From a virus: a stretch of 63,323 nucleotides of DNA. The notes under the pieces were generated by a model that did no database searches, was not told the DNA's origin, and worked only from the letters and a program-made list of their open reading frames with translations. Shown piece after piece: positions 49,480 to 58,890 of the stretch. The DNA is taken from positions 1 through 63,323 of IMG/VR virus record IMGVR_UViG_3300035661_000064; one strand, written 5' to 3'. Numbering within the stretch: the stretch's first letter is position 1; each line of letters opens with the position of its first letter. The position numbers and the translations under genes are program-made.

Positions 49480-51222
49480 CTAAAACTCATCTTCTTCAGA
49501 TGTTTCTGTTATAGGATTTGTTTTAGCATGTTTACGAAAAGTGTTCAAAGACTTTTTAATAGCAGAGCGCCTATCAACATTCTCTTTAACAGAAGGTTCA
49601 GCTTTAGGATTAAACTCAGTTGAAGAAGGTTTAGCTGCTTCATTCATATGAAGATCGTCAAGAAGATCTCCTATGTTTAATACACCTATAGGAGCTTTCT
49701 CATTAATGTCATCTATCAAATGAGGAGTCTGTTTCCAGTTAGCAAAAGGTTGTGCAAAATAAATAGGTGCAGTGGGGTTAGGTTTACCACGGGACTTAAT
49801 TAGTTTGATTGTTTGAAACGACTTATGAAGAACTTTACTTAGCTCAATATAGATCAAGAACAAGAAATCGGTATTCTCTACCATTAGCTTCGATTCACCT
49901 ACAGACTTAGTACCAATCTTTTCAAGAACGTTTAAATTGCCTTTTTCAATACCTTCTTCAAGAGCAGCGATTGCTTCACTGTTAAGCTGAACAGCTGATG
50001 CAAGCATCACATTCTTAACTTTAGCAATAGTAGCAAATTCGTCAACTACTGCACCTAAGTCTAAACGGATGTCATTTCGTTTGTCAACTGGATTAATCCG
50101 TTTAGTGTAATCTTGAACAATTGCTTTAACACAGTAACCTAAGTTATTGTAGTAGTCAATGATGTTTTCAAGATCTTTGGTGTTAATAGATTTGTTACGA
50201 CGATATAAGAAAGCTAGAGCAAAACTATTGTCATTGTTGAAGCCTTCACTGTGAAACAAATCCATTACTTGCTTAGGAGTTTGTTTCTTAAACGGATTAG
50301 AAAGAACATACTCTTCTGGAAAGAAGAGTTCATAAATTCGTTGAGCAGTTTCAACTTGAGAGTTTTCACCTGAGATGTAAATAGCAATGTTGCGTTTACC
50401 TGTTGTTTGGTCTAAACGTTCAGGATTGTATTTCCAAATCCAAAACATGATTCTCATGAGGAATAAAGATTTACCTGAACCTGCTGGCCCACCAAACAAA
50501 TATTCTCTTCCTAACTCTAAACCACCTACTTCACCTAGTTGTCTATTCAATAATTGAAGTCCTGTCTTTAATACGTTAGTAGGGTCGTTTAACTTCTTAA
50601 TAGACTTTTCAAAGACAGCTTCAGCTCTATAGCTTTCTTCGTCAACTCCTAAGATGAAATCTTCTGCTTCGTCGTCGGAAAGAGTGGGAGATAGAGTCTT
50701 TCTAGTAACATCTAATGTTTCACAAAACTCTTGAACAAACTCTTCTAGGTCTCCCCCGAAGTCATTATTTTCAATTCGGCTTACTAGATCAATTAGCTCA
50801 TCTTTGTGCTTAAATAGACCAATGTAGTTTTTTCGGTTCTTGATGTATTTGACAATTAGACTATAGTCAATTTCATCATTAGCAGCTTTATCTTCAGCAC
50901 TAGCAAATTCATCTTCAACTACTTCAAGCTCATCTTCATTTGCAAAGTTAGATGTAATGACTGCTACTATATCATCAAGGCTCATTTCAGGATGTTCAAT
51001 AAATGTCTTACTTAGAAAGATGATTAAACTATAAAGCGTTTTAAGCCTAAATTCTTTAAACGATGAGATAATATCAAAGTCTAGACTTATAAGATCATTA
51101 CATAAAATTCGTTTTTCAAAAGGATTGATTTCTGCAAAGACTAAGCAGGCTAATATGCTGTTCAACATGTTAACATCTAAGTCAATTAAGACTTTCTTTT
51201 TTTGATTACCGTTATAACTCAT
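49480..51222 (-). CDS. Replicative DNA helicase, DnaB/gp41-like
   Basis: A 580-residue SF4 helicase that would unwind the replication fork 5'-3'. Residues 1-190 form a helical N-terminal domain with an acidic insert (ELEVVEDEFASAEDKAANDE). The RecA-like core has Walker A FGGPAGSGKSLFL (243-255), NIAIYISGENSQVETAQRIY (motif 1a), AIVQDYTKRINPVDKRNDIR (motif H2/3), a VMLASAVQLNSEA segment (motif 3, usually SQLNR) and KLIKSRGKPN (motif 4). The polar C-terminal tail may bind primase or loader. Its start overlaps the stop of the SbcD/gp47-like gene by 4 nt, so the two are translationally coupled. Confidence 0.85.
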   Translation of the reverse strand: MSYNGNQKKKVLIDLDVNMLNSILACLVFAEINPFEKRILCNDLISLDFDIISSFKEFRLKTLYSLIIFLSKTFIEHPEMSLDDIVAVITSNFANEDELEVVEDEFASAEDKAANDEIDYSLIVKYIKNRKNYIGLFKHKDELIDLVSRIENNDFGGDLEEFVQEFCETLDVTRKTLSPTLSDDEAEDFILGVDEESYRAEAVFEKSIKKLNDPTNVLKTGLQLLNRQLGEVGGLELGREYLFGGPAGSGKSLFLMRIMFWIWKYNPERLDQTTGKRNIAIYISGENSQVETAQRIYELFFPEEYVLSNPFKKQTPKQVMDLFHSEGFNNDNSFALAFLYRRNKSINTKDLENIIDYYNNLGYCVKAIVQDYTKRINPVDKRNDIRLDLGAVVDEFATIAKVKNVMLASAVQLNSEAIAALEEGIEKGNLNVLEKIGTKSVGESKLMVENTDFLFLIYIELSKVLHKSFQTIKLIKSRGKPNPTAPIYFAQPFANWKQTPHLIDDINEKAPIGVLNIGDLLDDLHMNEAAKPSSTEFNPKAEPSVKENVDRRSAIKKSLNTFRKHAKTNPITETSEEDEF

Positions 51223-52502
51223 TGATCACCTTCTTTACCATCATCTAACCACTCGTTGATGTCATCAATTGTTACAGTTGTTTCACTCTTAGTAAATTCA
51301 GATAGAAATAGTGAAACTGCTTCACTTAGTTGATTGTTAGTTACTAACGCAGACAGTCTCATAGGAAGCTCAAACTCAGTTTGATTGTTTTCACTAGTGG
51401 TTTTAATCATTTCTTGAAGAGTTTCATGCTTAGACTTATTCACAGTGTCAACTACAATTCCTTTAGAAGTGTCAGTTAAGTAGATTTGTTCATCAATTGC
51501 TTTCTTGGTAGGTTGCAATGTAATATAGTCGTAATATTTAGATGACTTTAAGAGCTGAATGTAAGTATTAAACTGAGCAACTTGTTCGTCCTTAAACTTT
51601 TGTGTATAGAAGATTCGTAAGAAGTTAATAGGAGAGCTTTCAGATTGAAATAGGCTTTCAACTACAGGAATAAACTCGTTTGGAGATGAACAGCTTTTCA
51701 GAATGTGCTCTAGCGTAAATGACTGATACACTGGCGCTAGGTTGTTTTCAATTAACTTGTAAGACCATTTTTGAGGATTTTCAAGATTGATTGTGTAATG
51801 AAGAAAACCCTTTTTCTCAACTTCAAGATGAGAGTTTCGACTAAACGCACCATGATAGATTAACGAACCTATTGTAATTGAATGAGTATGAATGTGACCA
51901 CACCCTACAAACGTTGAACTGATTCGCTTTAATTCTTTCTCATCAAAGACTACATGGTTAGGATGATCTTTCTCAGTTTCAATGATCTTAGACAAGAATG
52001 CTTTTGACTTAATTGTGCCATGCATGAATACAGCAAAGTAAGTATTATCAGGAACATCGTAAATTAACTTAGAATAGTAAGCTTTCTCATCTGAAGGATA
52101 TTCTTCAGGAAGAAGTAAGAACTTAAAACCTTCTCCTAGCTCTACAGCTTGAGCTTTGTTTGCAAATACAAATAACTCAGAAGGAATGATTTCCTGAATC
52201 AACGGAACTATCTTTTCAAGCTGATCAAAATCGTGTGTATACGTTCCTCTCATTAAGAAGAATACAATCTCTTTTTCTTTACAGATGTTAGCTAGTTCAA
52301 TGAAGAACTTAATTGAGTTTTCTACTACTTTAGAATTGAACTCTAATCGATAATCAAAGAAATCTCCATCTAATACTAAGATGTCTACTTCGTTATTTCG
52401 CAAATAACTAGTTAGCAGAGAGAGTTCTTTAAAGATATCATGTTTTCTCTTTTTAACATGAACATCACCGAACTGAATAATAGACAATATATTTTCACTC
52501 AT
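51219..52502 (-). CDS. SbcD/gp47-like recombination nuclease
   Basis: A 427-residue calcineurin-type phosphoesterase, the nuclease subunit of a gp46/gp47 (Rad50/Mre11) complex that resects DNA ends. Metal motifs: IIQFGDVHVKKRKHD (DxH), LVLDGDFFDYRLE (GDxxD), RGTYTHD in the place of the usual GNHD, FMHGTI and VGCGHIHTHS (GHxH). The RGTxxHD variant is known in some phage and bacterial relatives; it keeps the His-Asp but loses the Asn, so metal geometry may differ. The ATPase partner is not in the window. It is the first gene of a two-gene unit with the helicase. Confidence 0.85.
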   Translation of the reverse strand: MSENILSIIQFGDVHVKKRKHDIFKELSLLTSYLRNNEVDILVLDGDFFDYRLEFNSKVVENSIKFFIELANICKEKEIVFFLMRGTYTHDFDQLEKIVPLIQEIIPSELFVFANKAQAVELGEGFKFLLLPEEYPSDEKAYYSKLIYDVPDNTYFAVFMHGTIKSKAFLSKIIETEKDHPNHVVFDEKELKRISSTFVGCGHIHTHSITIGSLIYHGAFSRNSHLEVEKKGFLHYTINLENPQKWSYKLIENNLAPVYQSFTLEHILKSCSSPNEFIPVVESLFQSESSPINFLRIFYTQKFKDEQVAQFNTYIQLLKSSKYYDYITLQPTKKAIDEQIYLTDTSKGIVVDTVNKSKHETLQEMIKTTSENNQTEFELPMRLSALVTNNQLSEAVSLFLSEFTKSETTVTIDDINEWLDDGKEGDQ

Positions 52503-52532
52503 AACATTCTAACTCCTGATTAGTCTCTTAAC

Positions 52533-52548
52533 ATTAATATATACTTGA
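52533..52548 (-). promoter_or_regulatory. Phage promoter motif for nuclease-helicase unit
   Basis: Minus strand reads CAAGTATATATTAATG, a good variant, about 35 nt upstream of the start at 52502. Confidence 0.6.
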
Positions 52549-52635
52549 AATGAACATAAATTTGAACTTTTCGAATTCCGAAATCATTTTTTCACTACCT
52601 ATCAAATTGTTGAAATTAGCAAAAGGACAAAGATT

Positions 52636-53571
52636 ATGCGTAGTCTACGTGATACTAAATTCTTTGGGTTGGCATATGAGTCGTACCCTAAACACTTGAA
52701 AACAGAAGTCGACCCAAAGAACATTTTTCACAACAAACGTCTAAGTGAATCTCTTTATGACGTACTAAATCGAAACAAAAGCCTTTACAGCAGGATCATA
52801 GAACTTTCAGTAAAACCAAACGAAGACACTTTCTTTGTGTGTGGTAAAGGCTTTGAGTCAAATGTTACATGGTTTCCAGTATGGATGAATGCTGTAGATG
52901 GGAAACTGATGACATACATAAATGTGTCACATTATTCAAAATGTAATGAAGATAGTCAAGTTCGTCAAAGCATTTTACTAGGATTGTTATTAGGTGCAGC
53001 AGTTCTTCGTCTCTCAGTGATTAAGCAAGATATGATGAAAAAGAGTCTTAGTTTATTGAAAGAAACAGCTGCAGTATATTCTAAATTAGCAATCAAAGTA
53101 CTAGATCGTCAATTTGGTTTGTCACTTAACAAGAATGACGTTACTAAAACAAGATTTCTGTTAGCAAAGTTTTACCTTGTTTACCAATTAGGTCTAGATT
53201 CAAAAAGTGAGAGAACTGATCAAATTGCAGTAAACGTTCTAAATAGAGATGAATCAGTTTTAGCTATTACAGGAGTTGATTCATTATTTTCAGATGAAGA
53301 CTATCATGACCCTGTAAGGTTCTTCCACATATTAGGACAAGTTGTTTCTAAAATGAATGGTCTTTCATTCAAAGTATTCTTGCTTAATTCAACTCAGATG
53401 TACGGTGAAATGGTAGCTTTGTCGCTAGAGTATTTTCCTTACTTCTTGTTTTTGATTGTTTCAGTTTCAGCAGGAGCTAGTTTGTTTAACTCATTTGCTA
53501 CTGAACAATACGTTGCTCAGCATGAAGCAGCTATCATTGCAGCTATCCTGCAGATTGCTGAAACTCATTAA
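52636..53571 (+). CDS. Unknown protein
   Basis: A 311-residue protein starting MRSLRDTKFFGLAYESYPKH, with AAAAGGA upstream. The N-terminal third is polar; hydrophobic helices appear at SILLGLLLGAAVLRLSVI and YFPYFLFLIVSVSAGASL, which might be membrane segments or buried helices. It opens a plus-strand run of three genes (52636, 53591, 55689) with 2-20 nt gaps, so a virion or assembly role is likely. No motif is recognised and no promoter of the common type is seen. Confidence 0.6.
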   Translation: MRSLRDTKFFGLAYESYPKHLKTEVDPKNIFHNKRLSESLYDVLNRNKSLYSRIIELSVKPNEDTFFVCGKGFESNVTWFPVWMNAVDGKLMTYINVSHYSKCNEDSQVRQSILLGLLLGAAVLRLSVIKQDMMKKSLSLLKETAAVYSKLAIKVLDRQFGLSLNKNDVTKTRFLLAKFYLVYQLGLDSKSERTDQIAVNVLNRDESVLAITGVDSLFSDEDYHDPVRFFHILGQVVSKMNGLSFKVFLLNSTQMYGEMVALSLEYFPYFLFLIVSVSAGASLFNSFATEQYVAQHEAAIIAAILQIAETH

Positions 53572-53590
53572 TTGATGGAGCAAATGAATT

Positions 53591-55687
53591 ATGTCAGGAA
53601 AAGTATTAGACTACTATTCGGCTGAAGAAATCAATCGTATCTTAAAGTATTCTTCAAATCTTGTAGTAAAGCAAAAGCAGAAGTCTAACAAGTACGAAAC
53701 TAGCAAAAGTGTTGAAACTGGAAACATCTTAAAGATAATTGGAATGGGATACCCTATATCATTCCTATCTACAAATGATTTAACTCTTAAACTGTCAGAA
53801 GCTGAAATTCAGCTGTTTATAGATGACTATCATTTAAACACTTCTGACATTTATTCAATGTACAAAACCTATACAGATAACGCAGGAAACTCATTTACAG
53901 AACTTCAAGAGATGCCTGTCAAAAAGTCTAGTTCAAGTACTACAATATCTTCTAGGTCTCATTCGTTTTTTGAATCTAACTTGTATTATGTAAAGCTCTT
54001 TCTAACTAAAGGAGTTAATATTCTAACAGCTAGAAATGGAAGAGACTATGACATTATTCATGAAACAGATCTTTCTTCATTAGATACTAATACAAGAAAG
54101 ATTTTCTATGAAACGTTTCAAGCTAATAGAGACTACTACGTTAGAAATCTGTTTAATCCTTCTTTTATGTTTGAGAAAGAGTACGATAATTTCAACTGTT
54201 TCTTTATTACAATCATGACTTTGATAGAAGTATTAGGAGATAAAGTTACTGACTTGTTTAATGTTGATACTCTTAACAGCTATCACATCTCAAATCTGTT
54301 GTACTCTTACGACATAACGTTTATGGATGAAGTTCCACTTCACTATAAACGTAAGCTTTTAAGAAACCTTAACTTTCTTATTAACAATAAAGGCAGTAAC
54401 GTTATATTCACTACAGTGCTAAGTATTTTTGGCTTTAAGAACTCAAAAGTGTTTAAATACTACTTAGCTAAAACATTTAAGAAAGGCGATGACGGGTTTT
54501 ACGATTTTACTGATCCAGACCTAGTATTCTACAAAGTTCCTATTGAAAGTCTATCTATTGAAGAAGCATTTAAGAAGAACGAAATTGATGAATTGACATT
54601 TGAATCAGTTATAGCTGGTGATAAGTATTGGAAAGCTAGTAAAGCTGAAGTCTTGCAGAAAGAGTTCAACCATGCAAACAGCAAGTATTATGACATTGTA
54701 ACAGCAATTGACATGCAACGCGTTTCAACTAATTTGTCATACTTCTATGATGCGTTAAGCAATGTAGAATACAATTTCAAAGATGCTCCTTTTGAAGTAA
54801 TGGAGTTCAATTCTAGGTTTTCTAAAAATGGAAACAATACATCATTGTTTGACTTGTTCATAGCTGTAAATATCTTGAGTCTTTTCATGATTGGTTTTGA
54901 GTCTAATATTTACAAGACTCCTTCTGATGTCAGAGCTATTGCTTTAGGAGAAATACAAATCTATTCTGAAACACCTCAAATAGGTAATAGTTTTCCTGAA
55001 ACAATTGATCTATCTAGACTAACCAAACCGACTCGTGATCTGTTAGGTTCTGACTTGATATATTCTATGTCACAGTTAAAGTCAATAACTAACAAAACTA
55101 CGTTTGTAGAAATGTTTGATGCTAACCTTAAATTAAAAGAAGCAATTGAAGAAGCTATAAAACTATCTTCTGACTATGACGAAGTTCAAATGCTTGAAGA
55201 AGACTATAAGTACTTGTTTTTTAGTACTCTAAATCGTTTGATCTTTAAAGAACACACAACTTATTTAAGCTATTTGTACGAATCTTCTCCGGGTCTTGCA
55301 GATGAAATAAGTATAGCAATAAACTCTGATTTTGCAAAACAAGAAGGAGAAAATCTTCTTATTGAAGTACTATCAGTAATTGAAAAGCTGCTAGATAGTG
55401 AGAACATCAACTTCTTTGCTATAAGTCAACGTTACATTATCAACTATGCAAGAAAGCTCATTGAGTATTTCAAGTCATACACTATTCAATTGCGATCTTT
55501 TTCAGTCTTTTATCGTTTTGATACGTATGATGAATACTTGAAAATACTAGACAAACCATTTTATGATGGAAATACAGATGTGACTGATAGTCCTATTCTG
55601 TTTGATAGTTTTACACCGCACGGAAGCTATCAGAAATCATCAAAACTAAATATGTTATCCGATCAATTCCGACTAAAGGTGATTTAG
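53591..55687 (+). CDS. Large virion or baseplate protein
   Basis: A 698-residue, helix-rich protein starting MSGKVLDYYSAEEINRILKY; GGAG is upstream. It contains SYHISNLLYSYDITFMDEVP and a region VMEFNSRFSKNGNNTSLFDL; no catalytic pattern is seen. One nt separates it from the 55689 gene, so the two are likely to be made together and may interact. In jumbo phages such pairs are usually baseplate or tail-sheath-terminator components. Family not recognised. Confidence 0.6.
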   Translation: MSGKVLDYYSAEEINRILKYSSNLVVKQKQKSNKYETSKSVETGNILKIIGMGYPISFLSTNDLTLKLSEAEIQLFIDDYHLNTSDIYSMYKTYTDNAGNSFTELQEMPVKKSSSSTTISSRSHSFFESNLYYVKLFLTKGVNILTARNGRDYDIIHETDLSSLDTNTRKIFYETFQANRDYYVRNLFNPSFMFEKEYDNFNCFFITIMTLIEVLGDKVTDLFNVDTLNSYHISNLLYSYDITFMDEVPLHYKRKLLRNLNFLINNKGSNVIFTTVLSIFGFKNSKVFKYYLAKTFKKGDDGFYDFTDPDLVFYKVPIESLSIEEAFKKNEIDELTFESVIAGDKYWKASKAEVLQKEFNHANSKYYDIVTAIDMQRVSTNLSYFYDALSNVEYNFKDAPFEVMEFNSRFSKNGNNTSLFDLFIAVNILSLFMIGFESNIYKTPSDVRAIALGEIQIYSETPQIGNSFPETIDLSRLTKPTRDLLGSDLIYSMSQLKSITNKTTFVEMFDANLKLKEAIEEAIKLSSDYDEVQMLEEDYKYLFFSTLNRLIFKEHTTYLSYLYESSPGLADEISIAINSDFAKQEGENLLIEVLSVIEKLLDSENINFFAISQRYIINYARKLIEYFKSYTIQLRSFSVFYRFDTYDEYLKILDKPFYDGNTDVTDSPILFDSFTPHGSYQKSSKLNMLSDQFRLKVI

Positions 55688-55688
55688 A

Positions 55689-56408
55689 ATGCCATTTGAA
55701 ACATTAACTGTTGAAGACTTTCTTCGAACATCTGATTACCATGATTCTAATTCTGTAAGCACGACATTAGAATTTATGAATGACTCTGACAACTTAAAAG
55801 AGGGTCTTAACGGAGTCTTAAACTTTATAAACCCTGCAAATGGACAACTTTTGTTTCGTAAATCAAACAAAGTAGTTTTACGTGGAAGAACATTTGCTAT
55901 CGAAAACGTCTTTAAGAAGATGGTAAACCCTCAAGTTGCAACAAACTACCTAGCAAACCTTAATCGGAAAGTAAACTTTTTCAAAGTAGGAAAAGGCGGA
56001 ACACCGATTAACGATCTATTTGCACCTTTAACTATTTCGCCTATTTCTGAAATGCTAAATAGTGAAATTCCATTTCAATCTATTCCATCAAATGCACAAC
56101 TTCTAGCAACTGATCCAACTACGTACATTCTTCCAGTAGTTGAAGGTGCTAAAACGTCTTATTACGGAAAGCAGTTTGACAATCGTGATCCTGAATTCAT
56201 TTTCAGTAAAGAAGACAATCGAGTCGCTATTCGAATGGAACTTAGTATTTCTGAGTATGATTTGCGTGATCGTTATATCAATGAGCTAGGTTTGTATTTC
56301 AGCACTACTTCATTTGCACAACCCGAACTTTATTCAAAAGTACATTTTCCATCAGAATCATTTACAGGTACAAAAGGACTATTAGTCGAATACTGGGCTT
56401 TTGCTTAA
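55689..56408 (+). CDS. Virion protein, baseplate-like
   Basis: A 239-residue protein starting MPFETLTVEDFLRTSDYHDS, with AAGGTGA in the end of the previous gene. A C-terminal YINELGLYFSTTSFAQPELY followed by SKVHFPSE and LLVEYWAF is like the VNExGLY...W motif found in phage baseplate and tail-fibre attachment domains. FKVGKGGTPINDLFAP suggests a loop-rich beta domain. It is the last gene of the run, ending at a bidirectional terminator. Confidence 0.6.
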   Translation: MPFETLTVEDFLRTSDYHDSNSVSTTLEFMNDSDNLKEGLNGVLNFINPANGQLLFRKSNKVVLRGRTFAIENVFKKMVNPQVATNYLANLNRKVNFFKVGKGGTPINDLFAPLTISPISEMLNSEIPFQSIPSNAQLLATDPTTYILPVVEGAKTSYYGKQFDNRDPEFIFSKEDNRVAIRMELSISEYDLRDRYINELGLYFSTTSFAQPELYSKVHFPSESFTGTKGLLVEYWAFA

Positions 56409-56413
56409 AAATA

Positions 56414-56447
56414 AATAGGAATAGGACTTAAAGTCCTATTCCTATTG
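56414..56447. terminator. Bidirectional terminator between convergent genes
   Basis: AATAGGAATAGGACTT / AAGTCCTATTCCTATT, a long perfect stem between the plus-strand virion run and the minus-strand 56454 gene. Confidence 0.75.
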
Positions 56448-56453
56448 CGTATC

Positions 56454-58637
56454 TTAAAACAAGTCTATTACAAATTCAGCTGTTTGCTTATGAACAATCT
56501 CCATTAGTTTATCAGTGTTAATTGCAATTGCAGAAGTTTCAGCTTCTGTATCGTTCACTGTATTATAGTAAGTATCAGAATCGCTTAAGAAACCTACTGC
56601 GTCGTTTTCATAAACTTCTTCATAGACTTCAAAATCAACAAACATCATAAAGTAGCTTACTAACTTGTCTAAGTCGTTTTCTTCAAAGTAGTCTGTAAAC
56701 AATTCAACTGCTTTTTCTTCAGACAAGACTATTTTAGAGAGTAGATTTAAGTATTCTAACGGAATGTAATTAGGTTGTAAGATTTCTTTAGCTGAAGGAA
56801 GATTCATACTGGCTTTAGCTAAATCAAGTGTTTGCCGTAGTTTTAAGATTCCTATGTCATATCTTCCTTGAATGTTTTCACTATGTAAAAGTCTTTGCGT
56901 AGCAGTGAAAACTGAAGTTTTTGGAATTTTACCCCCAAACATTTGAACATTGAAGTACGAAGAAAGAAAGTTGTTTGTTCGCACAATTGATTGGTCTATA
57001 GCTTTAATAACAGGTGAATTCGCTAAGTCATAGCTAGAAGAAAAGGCTGACTCACAAAGACCAGACTTTGCATTTTTGTCTAGCAAGAGAGGGACAATTA
57101 ATTTAAACGGGTTTGCCGTATACAAAATAGATTCGCTATATTTGCTATCATCTAAGATTTCAATAGGACTATGTTGAATGGGACTAAAGAACTCTTTGAT
57201 GTTTCTAAACTCTGAACTTGGTCGTTTAATGAGTGAAGATGTATAAGGAGACATTGTTTCAATTGCTTTGTCGAGATACAGGTCAAACTCGTTAGCTGCA
57301 TATTCAATTTGGATAAGACCCTTTTTACGTTTCATTACAGAGTAAGAAGTGTCTTTAACTAAATCATCAACAAATTGGTTTGAAGCTTTTTCAAAGGAAT
57401 TAAGCAATTCAGATTTTATACGCGTATTACTGGTTAGTGTTGCAAGGTCTTTGCTCTTACTATTGTTGCGACTAAAATTAACAGGACATGCTATAAATCC
57501 ACCGCCTAAGCGTGTTAAGTCTTTCTTTGAAAGAAGCTTGTTAATATAAACATGTTGTCCGTTTCTACTAGAAGCCTTTAAAATGCTATCTTTAGTAATT
57601 TTAGCAATAGAAAGAGTGAGAGTGTCTATATCTTCTTTAGATGACATAAAGTTTGTATCGTTGAACAAGTCTGAAACAATGACTACAGAATCTATAATCA
57701 CGTTAACTGCTGACATTGGAATGAGGAAAGTTAAGTTGTTTAAGTCAACTTTGTTATTAAATAACGAAGCTGATTCGTCATTTGCACGTTTTTGATAAAA
57801 CAGTCTAGTAGGAAAATAGACTTCATTCATATTAGCTATTTCAATTCTTGATTTAAACGAAATAGCTTCTTCAAGTGAAGAAGGAGTATTGATAATTGAA
57901 TGAACGCGACTAATCTCTTCAGTGCAGCTTATGTAAGTCCTCCAAAGCTCTTTGTAATAGTCTGATTCAGTATCTAAACCATCTAAGGCTATATAAAGCT
58001 TACGCGACCTTTCAGTTACATCTTTCTTGTAAATTTTGTACATACTGTCTAGTACAACAGCAGGTAGCTCATTAAAGAGACTTCTATTACATAAAGTCTT
58101 TGAATCAACGTAAGCTACAATTTGAGTTTTTACAGATTTGTCAAATGAAACGTTTTTGATTTCATCTACAATTTCAGAAGGAAGAAAGACATTTCTAGTT
58201 GTTACTGAATCAAGTTTGAATGCAAGAGAAGTAAGAGGTTCTGAACGTTTCTTAATCTTGAATGAGTAGTCTACTCCTAATAGATTAGGAGCATAATAAA
58301 AGAATAGTTCTAAGTACTTTTTACTCAATGTAAAGTCTAGTAATTCATCTTTTGAAAGACTGTTTAGAAAGTTACTTGAAAAGATGAATTCAATTACGTC
58401 ATGACTGAAAGCACGCATAGCAGCGTCTATTTCAGGCGTGACTCCTAACAGTTCGTTAGTGTAAGCTGAATTGAACGAATTAGACGGGAAGAAAGTTTGA
58501 ATTATGCCTTCATTGAAAAAGCTTCCTTTCAAAACAGTTTCTAACAAATTTAACACTTCTTTAAGAGTTTTGTTTTCTAGGATCAAAGGTTTTTTGATTA
58601 CTGCTTTTGCAGTTTTGTTTGACAATTTAATAGCCAT
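56454..58637 (-). CDS. Unknown 727-residue protein
   Basis: A large helix-rich protein starting MAIKLSNKTAKAVIKKPLIL, with GGAG upstream of the ATG at 58637; an in-frame extension to 58700 overlaps the promoter and is not used. It includes RSRKLYIALDGLDTESDYYK, RLGGGFIACPVNFSRNNSKS and an acidic C-terminal end. No family is recognised. It has its own promoter and is separated from the E1-like gene by two hairpins. It could be an internal virion protein. Confidence 0.6.
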   Translation of the reverse strand: MAIKLSNKTAKAVIKKPLILENKTLKEVLNLLETVLKGSFFNEGIIQTFFPSNSFNSAYTNELLGVTPEIDAAMRAFSHDVIEFIFSSNFLNSLSKDELLDFTLSKKYLELFFYYAPNLLGVDYSFKIKKRSEPLTSLAFKLDSVTTRNVFLPSEIVDEIKNVSFDKSVKTQIVAYVDSKTLCNRSLFNELPAVVLDSMYKIYKKDVTERSRKLYIALDGLDTESDYYKELWRTYISCTEEISRVHSIINTPSSLEEAISFKSRIEIANMNEVYFPTRLFYQKRANDESASLFNNKVDLNNLTFLIPMSAVNVIIDSVVIVSDLFNDTNFMSSKEDIDTLTLSIAKITKDSILKASSRNGQHVYINKLLSKKDLTRLGGGFIACPVNFSRNNSKSKDLATLTSNTRIKSELLNSFEKASNQFVDDLVKDTSYSVMKRKKGLIQIEYAANEFDLYLDKAIETMSPYTSSLIKRPSSEFRNIKEFFSPIQHSPIEILDDSKYSESILYTANPFKLIVPLLLDKNAKSGLCESAFSSSYDLANSPVIKAIDQSIVRTNNFLSSYFNVQMFGGKIPKTSVFTATQRLLHSENIQGRYDIGILKLRQTLDLAKASMNLPSAKEILQPNYIPLEYLNLLSKIVLSEEKAVELFTDYFEENDLDKLVSYFMMFVDFEVYEEVYENDAVGFLSDSDTYYNTVNDTEAETSAIAINTDKLMEIVHKQTAEFVIDLF

Positions 58638-58671
58638 GATGAATACTCCGTGTTTATTAGGTTGAACATGT

Positions 58672-58687
58672 AATTTATATATGTTTG
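58672..58687 (-). promoter_or_regulatory. Phage promoter motif for 56454-58637 gene
   Basis: Minus strand reads TCAAACATATATAAATT, the same variant as at 38466, about 35 nt upstream of the start. Confidence 0.65.
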
Positions 58688-58701
58688 AAAAAGAAAACAA
58701 A

Positions 58702-58729
58702 CAGTGGAGACAATCTCCACTGTTTGCAT
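58702..58729 (-). terminator. Hairpin upstream of 56454 gene
   Basis: AACAGTGGAGA / TCTCCACTGTT stem; on the minus strand it is followed by TGTTTTCTTTTTC. The 58740-58850 stretch before it holds no supported gene. Confidence 0.7.
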
Positions 58730-58857
58730 GTTTTGTTAGAAAACTGATAGTCTACAATCTTTGATAAATTGCTTAACTTGTTTTAAGAATGTCAAACTGA
58801 AAACAACGATTAGTTTAATGATATTCATAATGTAATATTCCATGCAATGTTAAAGAA

Positions 58858-58881
58858 TGGTTAGCTTACATAAGCTAACCA
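58858..58881 (-). terminator. Hairpin after E1-like gene
   Basis: TGGTTAGCTTA / TAAGCTAACCA stem about 10 nt beyond the stop at 58891; weak U-tract. Confidence 0.65.
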
Positions 58882-58890
58882 TTTGTAGTG

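Noticed and set aside
58736-58844. Small hydrophobic gene between two minus-strand genes
   Set aside because: The frame starting at 58844 closes after 23 codons and has no ribosome binding site; no coding evidence.
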